A stretch of 64,000 bases of DNA, taken from the NCBI GenBank assembly GCA_015680685.1, contig MNCI01030643.1, positions 184,201 to 248,200 of the forward strand. Reading direction: 5' to 3'. Position numbers and translations under genes: made by a program. The DNA comes from Gnetum montanum (Eukaryota; Streptophyta; Gnetopsida; Gnetales; Gnetaceae). The notes beneath the pieces are model-generated. The model saw only the letters and a list, made by a program, of their open reading frames with translations, searched no databases and was not told where the DNA came from. Positions 1 through 11,559 of this stretch are shown here, one piece after another (within the stretch, counting starts at the first letter, position 1; each line of letters begins with the position of its first letter).

Positions 1-2105
1 AGGTTGGAAAACTTGCAAACAAGTGTGGTGGAATATTTAGTGCTAGGGTGGGTAAGGCATCTGCTACAATGTTTTCATTGCATGGCATGTGTTGTACATC
101 CATAGTTGTAAATAGCTTTAGTAAGCTTTTTGTTATGTCACAGTAGGGTTGCAGGTGTGTAGCTTTGCAGGCATAGACCTCGGTGATTTGATTCAAAACT
201 AGTTGTGAATCTCCGTGAATCGCCAAGTTTTGTATGCGTAGTGATTGGGTAGTTGAGAGGCCTCTGAGCATCCCCTCATACTCTGCCACATTATTCATGC
301 AAGGGAATGAAAAGTGATAAGAAAAAGGGTGCATTTCCTTAGAGGGGAATGTAATGATGGTAGTTGCACTGCCCCCTCGCGCGGTCGAGGTGACGTCGAG
401 GTGTAGAGTAGCTTCGAGATGTGATGGGATGGCGTTGACAGTGCTAACATGCTCTTCTGTGAATTTGGGATCTATGGCTTCTCGTCAATGGGTGAGACCA
501 TAAGTTACGTCGCTATGGCTTGGCCCTTCATCGACGACTGGCTCACATAGTGCAAGTTGAATTTTGCAGTTATTGCTTTCCACCAGGCTATCCTACTGCT
601 TTTGTGCAAGTTATTTGTGATACCCCAGAGTATGTTTCTTTTGCAAATAATGTTAATTTTACTACGAAATAAGTAGTGCCTCCACTTTTTTAATGCAAAT
701 ACCAAGGCAAGGCAATTCCTCTCCACCTCGTTGTACGTTGCTTCATATTCTATTAATGCATGACTCAGATAGTACACTAGTATCTCAGATCCATCATCTC
801 ATTTTTGACATAACTGTGCTACAATAGATGTATCAGAGGTGGCAAGGTAGATGAAGAAAGGCTTATCCCTCTGTGGTGGGTAAACTGTTGGGAGGTGCAA
901 AAGCTCTTTCTTTAGGTCATCGAAGGCTTGTTGGCACTAAGTTGTCCATTCAAAGTTAATCCCTTTCTTTAGAAGATGTTGCATGGGGTGTAACTTGTTA
1001 GTTAACTTTGCTATAAACCTTCAGATGAACTGTACCCTACCTTGTAACCCACACAATTTTTTAAGGTTTACAGGAGGTGCTAGGTTGACAATGGCCTTAA
1101 CTTTGTCAAGGTCTAATTGTATTCCAGCCTCCGATACTACAAATCCTAACATGCGTCTAGTTCTCACCCCAAAGATACACTTCTTAGGATTGAGCTGCAA
1201 ATCGTGCATTTGACAACACTTGAGGACTACCCCTAGATCACATGGGTGATTAGTGGCTTCTTTGGATTTAACTGCTATATCATCCACGTAGTTATTTAGC
1301 ATTTCTAATATGTAGTCGCTAAAGATGTAAGTCATTGCTTGCTGGTAGGTCACTCTAGCATTCTTGAGCCCAAAAGGCATCATAGTGTAACAAAAGGTAT
1401 CCCATGGGGTCATGAAGGTTGTTGTTAATTAATGCTCTAGGTTAATGTGAATCTAGTTGTAGCCGAAGAAACCATCCATGAAGGATAAAAAAGCATAACC
1501 AACCATGGTGTCAATGAGTTGATCGATGCTCGAAAGTGGGAAATCATCTTTGATCATTGCTTTGCACAGATCCTAAAATTCTATACAGATCCATATTCCT
1601 CCCATTTTCTTAGAAACTACAACAATGTTGGACACCCATTCCGAGTAATCAACTGCCCAGATGAAACCAGCTTGGTATAGCTTGGTGATTTCATCCCGCA
1701 TGACTAGTGCAATTTTTGGTTTAACCTTACAAGCCTTCTACTTGACTGCTTTCATGTTCAGGTCTAAGATGATGTTGTGCTGAATTAGCCTTGGGTCTAA
1801 ACCTGACATATCACTGTATGACCATGCAAAGACTTTGATGGTGTCTTACAGAATCTTGGCTACATCTTTGTGTGTCTGTGAATCTAGAAGGGAGCTAAGT
1901 TTTAACATTCTTACTTTCCCCTTGGACATGGTCATAGGCATCTTGGTGAGAGGGTCCTCAGTTACATCCCTAGCCTCTAAATCTAAGGTTTAGACCAAAT
2001 GCTTAGGCCAATCTAGGGATGTTTCTAAGCACGTTATGGTGCTAACTATGGGTGATTCCCAATCGATTAGGTCTGGGGTCTTGCGAACTTTCCATGTGGA
2101 CCTGC
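1..2105 (-). pseudogene. Degenerate pol of element B: RT, RNase H and second RNase H
   Basis: This is a minus-strand pol relic read from 2,105 downwards. RT lies at about 1,870-1,020, with FMTPWDTF, MMPFGLKN and the catalytic NYVDD all visible. The Ty3-type RNase H lies at about 1,000-505 (YYLSHALIEYEATYNEVE, then LALVFALKKWRHYLF). A second, archaeal-type RNase H lies at about 480-30, with NNVAEYEG, IHGDSQLVLNQ and a late NIVADAL motif. Two tandem RNase H domains are the hallmark of the Tat lineage of plant Ty3/gypsy elements. Several stops and frameshifts show it is dead. It matches the pol of element A domain for domain. Integrase is beyond the window edge. Confidence 0.88.
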
Positions 2106-2365
2106 TAAAGCTAGAGGCGAAGAGAGGTCATGATGGATTTCCATTTTTTCTCAACCTACCAAAATGAAATGAAAGTTTGGTTAAGAGGTACCTATTCATA
2201 GTAATCATGGATAATGAAAATTTGCAAAGCAACAACAAGATGTAATCAGTAAAGTATGATACAAGGTTAAAATTCACTATTTTAGAGATATAGCGGTCTG
2301 CTAAGATGCAAAGATGAAAAACTGTTGGAAAACGCAAAATTGCCAACATACAAATGCGAAGCTGC

Positions 2366-2660
2366 TAGTTTAGTATCATTGCGGACTGTCGAAATGTAAA
2401 AATGCAAAACCACTAGTATAAAAGATAGAAAGTTGTTGGTGTAAAAATGTAAAACCGTTAATGCAAAAATGTGAAACTGCTAGTTTAGTGTCATTGCGAA
2501 CTATGAACGCGTAGGAGATTGGAACTGCTAGTTTCAAGTCTTTTTGGACTGCTAACTAGAGTAAAACTATACACTAGGAGTGCTAGTTTAAGGTCCTTTC
2601 AAACAGCTAAACTTGCAACTATGCTAAGATTGCTAGTTTAAGGTCTTTCTAGACAGCTAA
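2366..2660. repeat. Hairpin array between opposite-strand gene and RT (element B)
   Basis: Five units share a GCTAGTTT leader followed by a short imperfect or perfect inverted repeat. The clearest are AGTC (2,537-2,540) with GACT (2,547-2,550), and GTCT (2,643-2,646) with AGAC (2,651-2,654). The others (near 2,366, 2,481 and 2,583) are decayed. The array lies just upstream of the pol frame in element orientation, the same place as the 10,940-11,045 array in element A. Confidence 0.6.
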
Positions 2661-3659
2661 TTGAAAATATCTATTTTTTTGTTTTTTGGGAAAGCAAATG
2701 GTTAACTTGAAATGTGCTGAGATCTTTCACCTAGATCCACCTGTTTTAATGCCAACAGTGCTACGATGTCGTGGTGAGCATGCTATGCTGCACGATATAC
2801 TCTACATTAAACGAAGAGAGAGAATGGTAGGTTTTTGATTTTCACCATTATGGCTACAAATAGGGATTAACCCCTGGTAAGCTCGTTGTTTTCACTGTAA
2901 CAACATAGAGTGCACATTCGGAGCACAGAGCAATTTCAGAATGCAGAGCGATTATGCCAGCAGAAAGTAGGGTGATTTTGACATAGCAACAAGGAGGAAT
3001 CGACAAGCAAGACAATGTCTCCATAGAAAGAATGCACATACTCGGTGCTTGCTAAGGTCAAGGAGGTGAAGGAAACCCTAGGGCATGTGACACAAGCATG
3101 CATCATGATGTGGGAGGAGACGTCGTTGACCCAGTAGGCCACTATGCTTCTTCTATTTCCTTATGCTTCTGTTATCATTTTTGTTTTTTTTCTTTCATTT
3201 CTGCAATTCAATTTTAGCTATCCACATTTTCTACTATCGTGTTGTCATGGTTCTAGCCTTTACACCATCGTTGTTACCATTTTGGCCACGGCGGATGTAA
3301 AAATGCTATGCAAAAGTTGCATGTAAGGTCACCTAGACCACCATCACTACAGCTGTTATTTTCATAGAGACTTGGATGATTTAGGCTACTTGACTTTCAA
3401 ATGGCATAGCGTAGGACCCTCAAGAGGGTTTGTCCATGCGTGATGTGGCAATATGAAACGTGTTTTATGAGCACACAATGTTAATCGCTTTCATTAGGGC
3501 TAATCGCTCTGTTGCTACGTTAGGTTATTTTCACTACACTGTTGCTTTCATGTTTTTGCTATGCTATATGCAGGAAGAGGATTGTTGCTATGCTATTCAC
3601 TAAAATGCTAATTCTTGCTACGCTATGTGTGTATCACACTCAGACATGATGCTAACATT
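2661..3659. other. Spacer upstream of the opposite-strand gene of B
   Basis: No convincing coding frame was found. On the plus strand this is the 5' flank of the opposite-strand gene and would hold its promoter or early exons. Short runs related to GCTACG/GCTATGC occur at 3,500-3,620. I see no firm TATA box or start codon. Confidence 0.4.
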
Positions 3660-4636
3660 TGTTGTTGTGTTGTGTAGGGTAGTGCTAAGGTCCATACTAA
3701 TTGTCCTAGAAATTGTAGGGGTCTTGTGTTGCATGAACAAACCAGTGGACCATATTCCTCCTCCCCATACACGTGTGAGGGATCAAGGGGTCTGGTTCAG
3801 GGATGGAGCATAGGAGTTCCTACAATTCCTCCTCCAACACTTCATTGTGATTGTTTGGTCACACCTAGCGAAGGAGGTAGCATCCTTCATAATAGGAACC
3901 CTGTTGCCTAGGTCAAACCAAGGTATTATGAGGTATCTGATGAATGAGACAATTAGTAGTAGGGAGGGAGATGCCTAAGTACAACTGCTACCTTCATTAC
4001 AACAAATTATTTGTTCCACGTCAGATGGGAACATGCTTCCAAAATCCACCAGGGACCGTATACCATGCTGGTGGGTGAGTCTTGTAGCCACGTTCTACTA
4101 TGCTATGCAACATTCACTATGCTAGCCAAGTTTTAATGATGTGTTCTTGTTACCAAGTTTTACATCAACGCAGAAGGGCTTCACGGTGATACGGATATGT
4201 TGACCATAGTACAAATGGCCCTGCAGGAATTCTCTTTTGCTGAGAATATGCATGCAGGTGTGATAGGTCAATGCAGAGATGAGTACCACACCTTCCCAAA
4301 TTGATATCCCAACCTCTACAATAGATGCAAGGAGCTTGGTTGGTTGGATGAGGGATGGGAACCTTTCACACCAATCTCTATTGAAGATGTCTTGATCACT
4401 CTTTTGCCATTCCTGTTGTCGTATAAGCCTAGTAAGCTAGATAGTAATTGCTACATGCTTGATTTTCTTTGCTATTTTTTTTGTATTTTTTGTGTTTTTA
4501 TGCTAACTTCTTCTATGCAAACTACTATAGGGATGAAGAAATCTCAGGAGGTAATAGTGATAATTACCGAAAACTAGAAGGCAAACACCTACTTTAAGTA
4601 TAGAGAAGTAGATGCGAGCCAGCGTTGGATATGCAC
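3660..4636 (+). pseudogene. Opposite-strand spliced gene of element B, exons 1-3 (part): FCP1/NIF-like domain
   Basis: This plus-strand gene lies inside a minus-strand retroelement. Exon 1 (about 3,675-4,073) reads RSILIVLEIVGVL, then GVWFRDGA, stop, EFLQFLLQHF, then VWSHLAKEV. In another frame it reads NPPGTVYHAGG. This order matches the FCP1/NIF phosphatase fold (LLVLDLNG, then FKRP..DFLQF..ERF..GVWSS, then DDSP..NPP). The nucleophile motif is E-I-V instead of D-x-D/N, and the second catalytic DD is absent. A GTGAGT donor follows at 4,074. Exon 2 spans about 4,150-4,435 (INAEGLHGDTD to CKELGWLDEGW). Exon 3 begins after ACTATAG at 4,531 and is cut by element A after SQRWICT at 4,636, resuming at 21,661. 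Stops and one frame change mark it as a relic. The function of the whole protein is unknown. Confidence 0.6.
4632..4636. repeat. Left target-site duplication of element A (TGCAC)
   Basis: TGCAC lies directly outside the 3' LTR of A and is repeated directly outside its 5' LTR at 21,661-21,665. Five bases is the normal duplication length for Ty3/gypsy integrase. Confidence 0.85.
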
Positions 4637-5934
4637 TGTACTATCTGAAATTGTCCGTGCAAGGCTGGAATGGGATGAGCACTGTGTGATTTATAGACAA
4701 GCATAGAAGACCCTACCTTCACTTGAGGGCTAGCTGGAACGAATGAAGGTAGAGTACCTTGAGTGGTCTGCACGTGGATCAGACAAGGATTTCGCCAACA
4801 TATAGCGATGTGCAATACGCTGGGTTATGCATAAACAACGTGATAAACGTTAACCAAAACATGAACATGCAAAGAAAAAAAATATAGAAGCAAAAAGAAA
4901 TGGATGAAAACTGTAACAAATCTTGATCAGAAAATGAAACAACTTTATTGCAAAATGAGATTACAATGCACCGGTCTAAATGTAGTTGCAAATCTGACAC
5001 AAGGTGGATGAATAGCCCCAGTGGATGCTGGGAGATGATGATGTACTGGTTTAAACTGTAGGCATAGCGTGAAGGCTGTATGCTCAGCATACAGTATCAG
5101 TTTCCTACTCTAATTTTCTCAGTGTCCTCCCTTTTTTTGTATATAGTTTGGCCAAATTGCGTGCGACCCCCCCCCCCCATCCTTTCAAAAATTGGGGTTT
5201 TTATGAGGCTTATGAGTGGCTGTGGATGAGAGAATTTTGGGTCAGATGACAGGTGGCTGCATTACCTGGGTGCAAAGAAAATTACAACTATACAACGTGC
5301 TGCATGCCAGCGTGTACACGTTGGGCATGTGATCTAGCGTATAGACTTAAGCAATATAAAAGAATTTGACTTTACAAATGAACACTACTGTTACAATAGA
5401 AAATATTTTGCTTGTTCCTTGGATCATGAGAATGCTTTCTGTCAAATTTGGGCTCATTTGGGCTTGATCTGACATGGTTTTGGAAGGACACTACTGGTGT
5501 ACACTGGGCGTGCAGGATATACATGCTCAGTGTGTGAACCCCAAAGTGCATGATTTCAAGGTCAAAACCTGATTTTCTTGAGCCCATGATGGTGCCTAAC
5601 AATTGCCCTATCTTTGAGAGTTGATGCCTTGTGAAAATCTTGCTCTGAAGTGTCTGTTTCGGGTAGTCTTTGAAGTCACACACTAGGTGTGCACGCTAGG
5701 TGTGTATGCTACATACTCAGTGAAAACTAAGTATTTTGAGCTCAAAATTTGCTAGGTTTGATGCAAGATGTCACCGTAGTCTTCTGTGGGTCCTAGGGAA
5801 CCATTTCTTACTTAGTTCGACTCTGTTTGAAGCTGTCCATGAGGCCGTCAAGCTTTAGTCATGGTGGGGAACATCACGATTTTAGCTCAATTCTTGTTGG
5901 AGAAGTACTAAGCCTAGAATTTTGTGGTGTTTCA
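4637..5934 (-). repeat. 3' LTR of element A (shortened)
   Basis: This LTR is 1,298 bp against 2,133 bp for the 5' copy. It starts (minus strand) TGAAACACC and ends GTACA. The upstream half (5,370-5,934) aligns closely with 21,120-21,660, and the terminal part aligns with 19,528-19,980. About 0.8 kb, including the TATA box seen at 20,131 in the 5' LTR, has no counterpart. A run of C residues at 5,167-5,180 lies near the join. Confidence 0.85.
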
Positions 5935-5947
5935 TTGGCCCCTCTTT
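5935..5947 (-). promoter_or_regulatory. Polypurine tract of element A
   Basis: The minus strand reads AAAGAGGGGCCAA directly before the LTR start TGAAACACC. This is the expected place and composition for the primer of plus-strand DNA synthesis. Confidence 0.75.
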
Positions 5948-7000
5948 GTTGACACTTGGAGGAATCAACCTGAGAAGCATCAATAAAGAAGTAAAAAACA
6001 CCATAAGCAACTTGGTAGAAATATTGTCCTTTAGCACTTGGCCAGATGTCATCGCACCATGTTCAATAGCACATGGAATTGAGGAAATGAAATTTGTAGC
6101 TGGATAGGTGGATAAAAATTGTAGAGATTGGGAACTAATCAAGGGATTGTGCATGGTGAGGGGGATGCTCTAGTGTGCGTACGGGTCATGTTGATCCTTG
6201 TCAATAGCCATTGTCTAGTAGACTTGGGACCAAGACATGACGTGTATGTCCTTTGGCAGAACAAGACTCTTGTTTAGTGTTTAAGAGGACTTCTTGGCAC
6301 AACCAAAGCCACATGATGATGTGCTGCATTCTTTGGAGGAACAGGGCCTCTATTTAGTGTTAAAGGGAGCCTTTTGGTGGAGAGCCAAAGCCACGTAATG
6401 AGATGTTACTTGAGCGCTTGAGACATGAGTACTTGCCTCTAAGACAACTACCTTCCTACCTGGGGCTTGTATGGGAAGTGCCAAGGGTCTTGTGTTTCTT
6501 TTTGGCTTTTATGCTCTGTGCTCTTTTTTCTTCTTTTTTGTAAAGAGCTTTGCTTTGATCTTGTACACATGCTGAAGTGCCATGTTGTATGCCACAACTA
6601 CTTAAAATTGTTGCAGTGCACAATGGTGTGCTCAATGTTTTGGGATGCACTAGGTGTGTCCAGGGTATGACTGTGTAGAGCATGTTGAGGAATAGATGGG
6701 AAATGTAATGGGAAATGTACTAGTGAATGGCTTGATTAACCTGGTTACGTGTGTTAGGAACAATGTGATACCTTGTTGCTGTGACGAAGTGCATTCTCGT
6801 ACGAACACCTTTGAGTGTCATCCTGCAAACACAACTCCAAGAAGACAAGAAAACCATGAGTGAGTGAGTAAGCTTAGACGGAGAAAACAAAGGCACCGGA
6901 TGAGATTTCAAGCATTGAATATGCATGGTAGCCATGTTGTCAGGTTCAATCGATGATGAGTGATGCAGCAGCTCACAGACTGAGAGGTGAGATATTTATT
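5948..7000. other. 3' noncoding region of element A
   Basis: This stretch lies between the hairpin array after integrase and the polypurine tract. It contains only short chance frames on either strand. A loosely repeated phrase about a dropped 'lowest accession' type ORF is not present; I see no gene, no tRNA and no recognisable domain here. Confidence 0.45.
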
Positions 7001-7336
7001 TGCTAGTTTATAGTCGTGGTGGACTGTCGTGGGTTAGTTTTATGTCATAACCTATTGGACGATGCCAGTTTATCGTCGTAGCGGATGGTACACTGCTAGT
7101 TTATAGTCTTGGCAGACTGTGAAGAGACAAACTAGTTTATAGTCTTAGCAGACTCTAGTGAATGAAACTATGGCAGTTTAAAGCCATACCAGACAGGTTC
7201 TAGTTTATTGTCATTACGGACGTACTATGGTATCAGTTTACCATCATGATTCCAAGACGTGCTGTGGTATCATTTTACCGTCATGATTCCAAGACGTGCT
7301 ATGGTATCAGTTTACCATCATGATTCCAGGACGTGT
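7001..7336. repeat. Hairpin array after integrase (element A)
   Basis: About nine units share a (T)AGTTTA leader. Good stems are AGTC 7,012-7,015 with GACT 7,022-7,025; AGTCT 7,105-7,109 with AGACT 7,114-7,118; AGTCT 7,141-7,145 with AGACT 7,150-7,154; and GTC 7,210-7,212 with GAC 7,219-7,221. At 7,231-7,336 the unit is replaced by three nearly identical tandem copies of about 50 bp (TTTACCATCATGATTCC). The array begins 15 bases after the end of the integrase frame. Confidence 0.7.
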
Positions 7337-7351
7337 GCATACCTGAGAGGT

Positions 7352-8416
7352 TTAGATATGAAATGATTTTAGGTACAAATGGTTCATCAGGTGTGCAAGC
7401 TCATTCCCTTCCATGTCAGCTAGTTTAAATGCTCTGTTGTCATATGCTTTGGTGACGAAGTAGGGCCCTTCCCAATTTTCTATGAACTTGTCCGCATGTT
7501 CACGAGTTGTCTTAAGTATGAGATCGCCTTCTTTGATCAAGTGCTTGTGAATGTCGTGTTGATGGCATCATCGTTGTTGTTTCTGATACCATTCGATCTG
7601 ATCGAGCGCACGTGTGCATTCCTCCTCCACCGAGTCCAAGTCAACAATGCGCAAGTCATTGTTTTGACCTTCGTCGAGGAGTCTGGAGAGTGTGATCCTT
7701 AAGGACGGTACCTACAACTCCAAAGGTAAAATAGCTTCTAAACCATAAACAAGACTATATGGTATTTTACCTATGGAATTCTGATGCGTAGTGTGATAAG
7801 CCCATAGTGCGTATACTAACTCTTCGTGCCATCTTTTCTTACTCTGAGTAAGCATCTTTTTGAGCACTGTGATGATGATCTTATTTGTATCTTCAGCTTG
7901 TCCATTGCTCTGAGGGTAGTAAGGGGATGAAAATGAATGTTTGATCTCTAGGCTTTCATAGAAAGTTCTAGTTTTGGCACTGCTGAACTGTGGCCCGTTA
8001 TTAGTGATGATGGTCATCGGAATGCCAAAATAGGTCACGATGTTGTCTAGAATGAAGTTGCATATGTGTTTGGATGTGGTCTTTCTAAGGGGAATAGCCT
8101 CTACCCATTTTGTAAAATATTCTATCACAGCTATGATAAAGTTATGTCCTGCAGAAGATGGGGGAGTTATCAGTCCGATAATGTCCTTCCCCCACTTCTG
8201 GAAAGGCCAGGTGATTTGCGCTGTATGCAACTCATTTGGTGGAACATGTATAAAATTGCTATATTTTTGATAGATACTATACGTTCTGACCTTGGAGAAA
8301 CAATCGTACTCCATGTGTAACCAATAATAGCCCAAATGTCTTCTTTTGTTGCCATTTGTTTGGGCACTGCCCTCCGCATAGTCCATCATGTACTTGCTCG
8401 ACGATGGTTTAGCCAT
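7352..8416 (-). pseudogene. Integrase of element A
   Basis: The retroviral-type integrase core is visible: WGKDIIG (first catalytic Asp), TNNGPQF (second site, with Asp replaced by Asn) and YYPQSNGQAED (catalytic Glu). The upstream zinc-binding region (about 8,250-8,340) has lost expected cysteines (YDCFSKVRTYSIYQ). After a break, the C-terminal part is at 7,540-7,352 (GDLILKTT, then NWEGPYFVTKAYD), the usual DNA-binding tail of this lineage. It would insert element cDNA into the host genome. The D-to-N change and frame breaks make it inactive. Confidence 0.88.
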
Positions 8417-8504
8417 CAGTGCTACTAACGCATGTTAACAAGATGCCTTTGTAGGATCAACGACACAATGTGTCACCTACCAATGCATACTATCAAGAAT
8501 GTTT

Positions 8505-9700
8505 TCATACTGCATCCTTTTGTGTAGTCATCAGGTGTTGAGGCTGTTCACCATGTAAAAGGTACTCCTTTATATCATCGTACCATTCTACGACCTGCAT
8601 TGTACTAACTAATGTGATCGGTAATTCATCAGGAGTATTAGTTATGGGTTTAGTACAACTGATTATAGAACTGGGTAATGTGTGGAACATGTTCGGCGAT
8701 ATATTTAGAGCTAACATGGCAAGTGCATCTGCAATGGTGTTATCATTTCTAGAAACATGTTGCACATCTATATTTTCAAATCACTTCAGTAAGTGTTTAG
8801 TAAAATCACAGTATGGTTTTAAGTGTTGTGCTTTGCATGCATAAATGTCTGTGACTTGATTTAGAACTAATTTTGAGTCACCTCTGACTACCAGTCGTGT
8901 GGTGTCTAAAGCTAGTGCTGCCATGAGACCTCTAAGGAGACCTTCGTACTCTACTACGTTGTTGGTATAGTGAAAGTCGAAATGATAAGCAAAGAGTCAA
9001 ATCTCCCCAAAGGGATAGGTGATGACAGTGGTAGCACTTCCCCCTTGAGAGGTGGATGCTCCATCAAAGTTCAAAATGGCATCATAGTCATTGGGTACTA
9101 TGTCTATTGCACTCACATTTTCATCAGGGAAGTCTGGCTCTATCATTGCCTAATCGTGCGTTGGTGATGTAGTCATTTGATTTGCTATGGCTTGACCCTT
9201 AACTGATGATTACGTTATGTAGTGTAGGTCAAACTCAGCTATCATGGCTTTCCAACAAGCTATTCTACTTGACTCGTAAATGTTTCCTATGATGGCTCTA
9301 AGCACATTATCCTTGTAGATTATATTGACTTGGTTACGGAAGAGGTAATGCCACCATTTCTTTAAGGAAAAGGTAAGAGCTAAACATGACCTCTCCACCT
9401 CATTATACTTCTTCTCATGGGTTACTAATGCATGGCTTAAGTAATAGACAGGAACTTCGGTTCCATCATCTCATTTCTGGAAAAGCATGGATGAGATTGA
9501 CGAGTTCGAAGTAGCAAGGTAGATGTAAAATGGTTTATCATTTCAAGGTGGATAAACTATGGGTAGTTGAACAAGTGCTATTTTAATGTTGTCAAATGCT
9601 TCCTAGCATTGTGAAGTCCATTCAAAATGGACATTCTTGCATAGCAAATGATTCATAGGTTTCAACTTGTCCGTCAGTTTTTCTATGAAATGCCTGATGA
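8505..9700 (-). pseudogene. RNase H and second (archaeal-type) RNase H of element A
   Basis: The Ty3-type RNase H lies at about 9,700-9,200 (ERSCLALTFSLKKWWHYLF at 9,398-9,340 is its best-preserved part). The archaeal-type RNase H lies at about 9,170-8,505 and ends with HVSRNDNTIADALAMLAL, whose Asp is the last catalytic carboxylate of that fold. Together they would remove the RNA template and, in the Tat lineage, probably divide the cleavage tasks. Several stops interrupt the region. It lies directly between RT and integrase, as in element B. Confidence 0.8.
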
Positions 9701-10865
9701 ACTATAATCTACCTTGTAGACCTCAGAGTTCGGTAAGGTTGCTAGGTGGTTTTAATTTTGTTATGGCCTTAACTTTATCGGGGTCTACTCGTATCCCTAC
9801 TTCCGAGGCTATGAATCTAATCATTTTTCTTGTTTTGACTCCAAAGACATATTTCTTTGGGTTAAGTCTTAGCTCATATTTTAAACAAAGTTTTAGTACC
9901 AAGTCAAGATCTTGTACGTGTTGTTTTGATGTCTTTGATTTAACCACGATATCATCCACATAGTCATTGAGCGAGTTGAAGATATGATCACTAAAGATAA
10001 ATGTCATCGCTCTTTGGTATGTAGCACCGGCATTCTTTAGACCAAATGGCATCATCGTGTAGCAAAAAGTACCCCATGGTGTCATGAAGGTCATCCTAAG
10101 TTGATGTTCAGGGTTAATCTGAATCTGGATATATCCTGAAAAGCCATCCATAAAAGATAACAAGGCATGCCCAGGGGTCGAGTCAACTAGTTGATCAATG
10201 CTAGGTAAGGGGAAATCATCTTTTATGGTTGCAACGTTGAGGTCCCAGAAGTCAATGCATAGGTGAATGCTTCTATTTTTCTTTAGGATAATGACCATGT
10301 TGGATACCCAGTTAGCATAGTCAACAGCCTGAATGAAACCAGCCTGATAAAGTTTGGTGATTTCATTGCAGACTACCAATGCTACCTTAGGCTTAACCTT
10401 ACGTGCTTTTTGTTTCACTGGTCTTAATTTTGGATAGAGTATAATGTTGTGTTGGACTATTCGAGGGTCTAACCTGGGCATGTTAGTGTAAGACCAAGTG
10501 AAAGCTTTTATGTTGTCTTTAAGAACTTGTGCTATGTCATTGGCTAGTTGCAGGCTTCACAATGTACTTAGTTTTAGGATTTTAACTTCACCATCTGGCA
10601 CGGTAATGGGGACTTCAGCCAAGGGGTCTTCGGTGATGCTATCAATCTCTGGGTCCAAAGTCTTGGTCATCATTTCAAAACAATCTAGCATTTGTTGAGT
10701 TGATGCCACAAAAGTGTCATTTATTGTTGAGCCTAAATCAATAGATTCCATGTTGATTTCTCGTGTGATCGTCCTGTGCTGTCCATTGATAGACAGTGGT
10801 AAGAATAATTGCTTACTGTCCATGATGTTTGCTCCTGCCAATAAATAGTGAGTAGTGTTAATCAA
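9701..10865 (-). pseudogene. Reverse transcriptase of element A
   Basis: A 252-residue open stretch (10,481-9,726) carries the RT fingers and palm: VKPKVALVVCNEITKLYQAG, then FPLPSIDQLVD, the first catalytic Asp in FMDGFSGY, MMPFGLKNAGATYQRAM, and the YVDD box at residues 174-177. Upstream, 10,865-10,560 is a second open stretch in the pre-RT linker (NTTHYLLAGANIMDSK). The two are separated by a short stop-rich segment at 10,556-10,482, which reads as decay because element B keeps the same protein with different breaks. It copies element RNA to DNA. The frame starts about 75 bases after a hairpin array and is separated from protease by 6 kb containing the opposite-strand gene, so it cannot be a simple in-frame gag-pol. 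Confidence 0.9.
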
Positions 10866-10939
10866 TTGGTTGGTTATTTACGGATGTAAGTAATTTATGC
10901 ATTTATGCATCTAAACTGGACTAAGATATGTGATGGTAA

Positions 10940-11045
10940 TTTATTGTCGTATCTGGACGCATGGCAGTTTAAGGCCTTACTGGGTCAATTGTGGCAGTTT
11001 AAGGCCTTACTGGGCAGATTGTGGTAGTTTAAGGCCTTACCAGGC
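10940..11045. repeat. Hairpin array between opposite-strand gene and RT (element A)
   Basis: Four units: GTC 10,946-10,948 with GAC 10,956-10,958, then three near-identical copies with a GGCAGTTTAAGGCC-type leader, a TTAC loop and a GG(G/C)-type closing arm at about 10,964, 10,994 and 11,023. This matches the position of the 2,366-2,660 array in element B. Confidence 0.65.
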
Positions 11046-11559
11046 TGATAACTGTTCATTCATGATGTCTGGTTGATTGTACGATTTGTAATCGTTATTG
11101 AGTGTGAGACTGCCGAATGAGAAGTTTGCGCTAAAATGTTTATTGTGGGCAACAGGAATTGCTTCGCAAGAGAATATTGCATGTGGGTAGTGTTCATCTT
11201 GGTATATCACTGTCTTTTCTTTTGTTTTGTTCATTATCTTTTCTTCTACTTTGTTCATATGTATTTACACGTACTTTATATTTTGGTTAATTTTTATATT
11301 AATTGAATAAATTATTTCAAGGCGCCATCAGTGTATTTAACGCGGAGTGTCTAAATAGGAGTTAGCGTGAACCGTGGGGTAGCCAGCGACCAATTTCAAG
11401 CATGAATGTCCAACGTGAACCCCCAAAGCTCAAGCGTGAACCTATTTTGCAGCATGTATCGGGGCAAATATTAAGAAGCATAGGCAGGGGCAGGCACAAG
11501 TACGGCATAGCGGTGGCGACAAGGGCGATATAGATCGTGGTGCAGCGAGCCGGATGGAA
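11046..11559. other. Noncoding spacer of element A
   Basis: The stretch is AT-rich, with short chance frames only. I see no domain, RNA gene or mobile insertion. Confidence 0.4.

Larger units (their letters stand above)
1..4636 (-). mobile_element. Tat-like Ty3/gypsy element B, downstream part
   Basis: This is the part of element B on the left side of insertion A. In element orientation (minus strand) it holds the start of the opposite-strand gene (3,660-4,636), a hairpin array, and RT, RNase H and part of the second RNase H, before running off the window. It is assigned to B, not A, because the plus-strand exon ending at 4,636 continues in frame and by homology at 21,661, and because TGCAC is duplicated at both points. 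Integrase and the 3' LTR of B should lie left of base 1. Confidence 0.8.

Noticed and set aside
5160-5185. C-run as a structural or regulatory signal
   Set aside because: A single homopolymer at the join of a shortened LTR; slippage explains it.
4637-5934. Reading this LTR as a solo LTR
   Set aside because: The bases on its two sides do not match each other, while TGCAC outside it matches TGCAC outside the LTR at 21,660, and a polypurine tract lies on its inner side. It is the 3' LTR of element A.
7496-8320. Plus-strand open frames of 68-84 residues over integrase
   Set aside because: They are reverse-strand shadows of the integrase and show no motif or codon pattern of their own.
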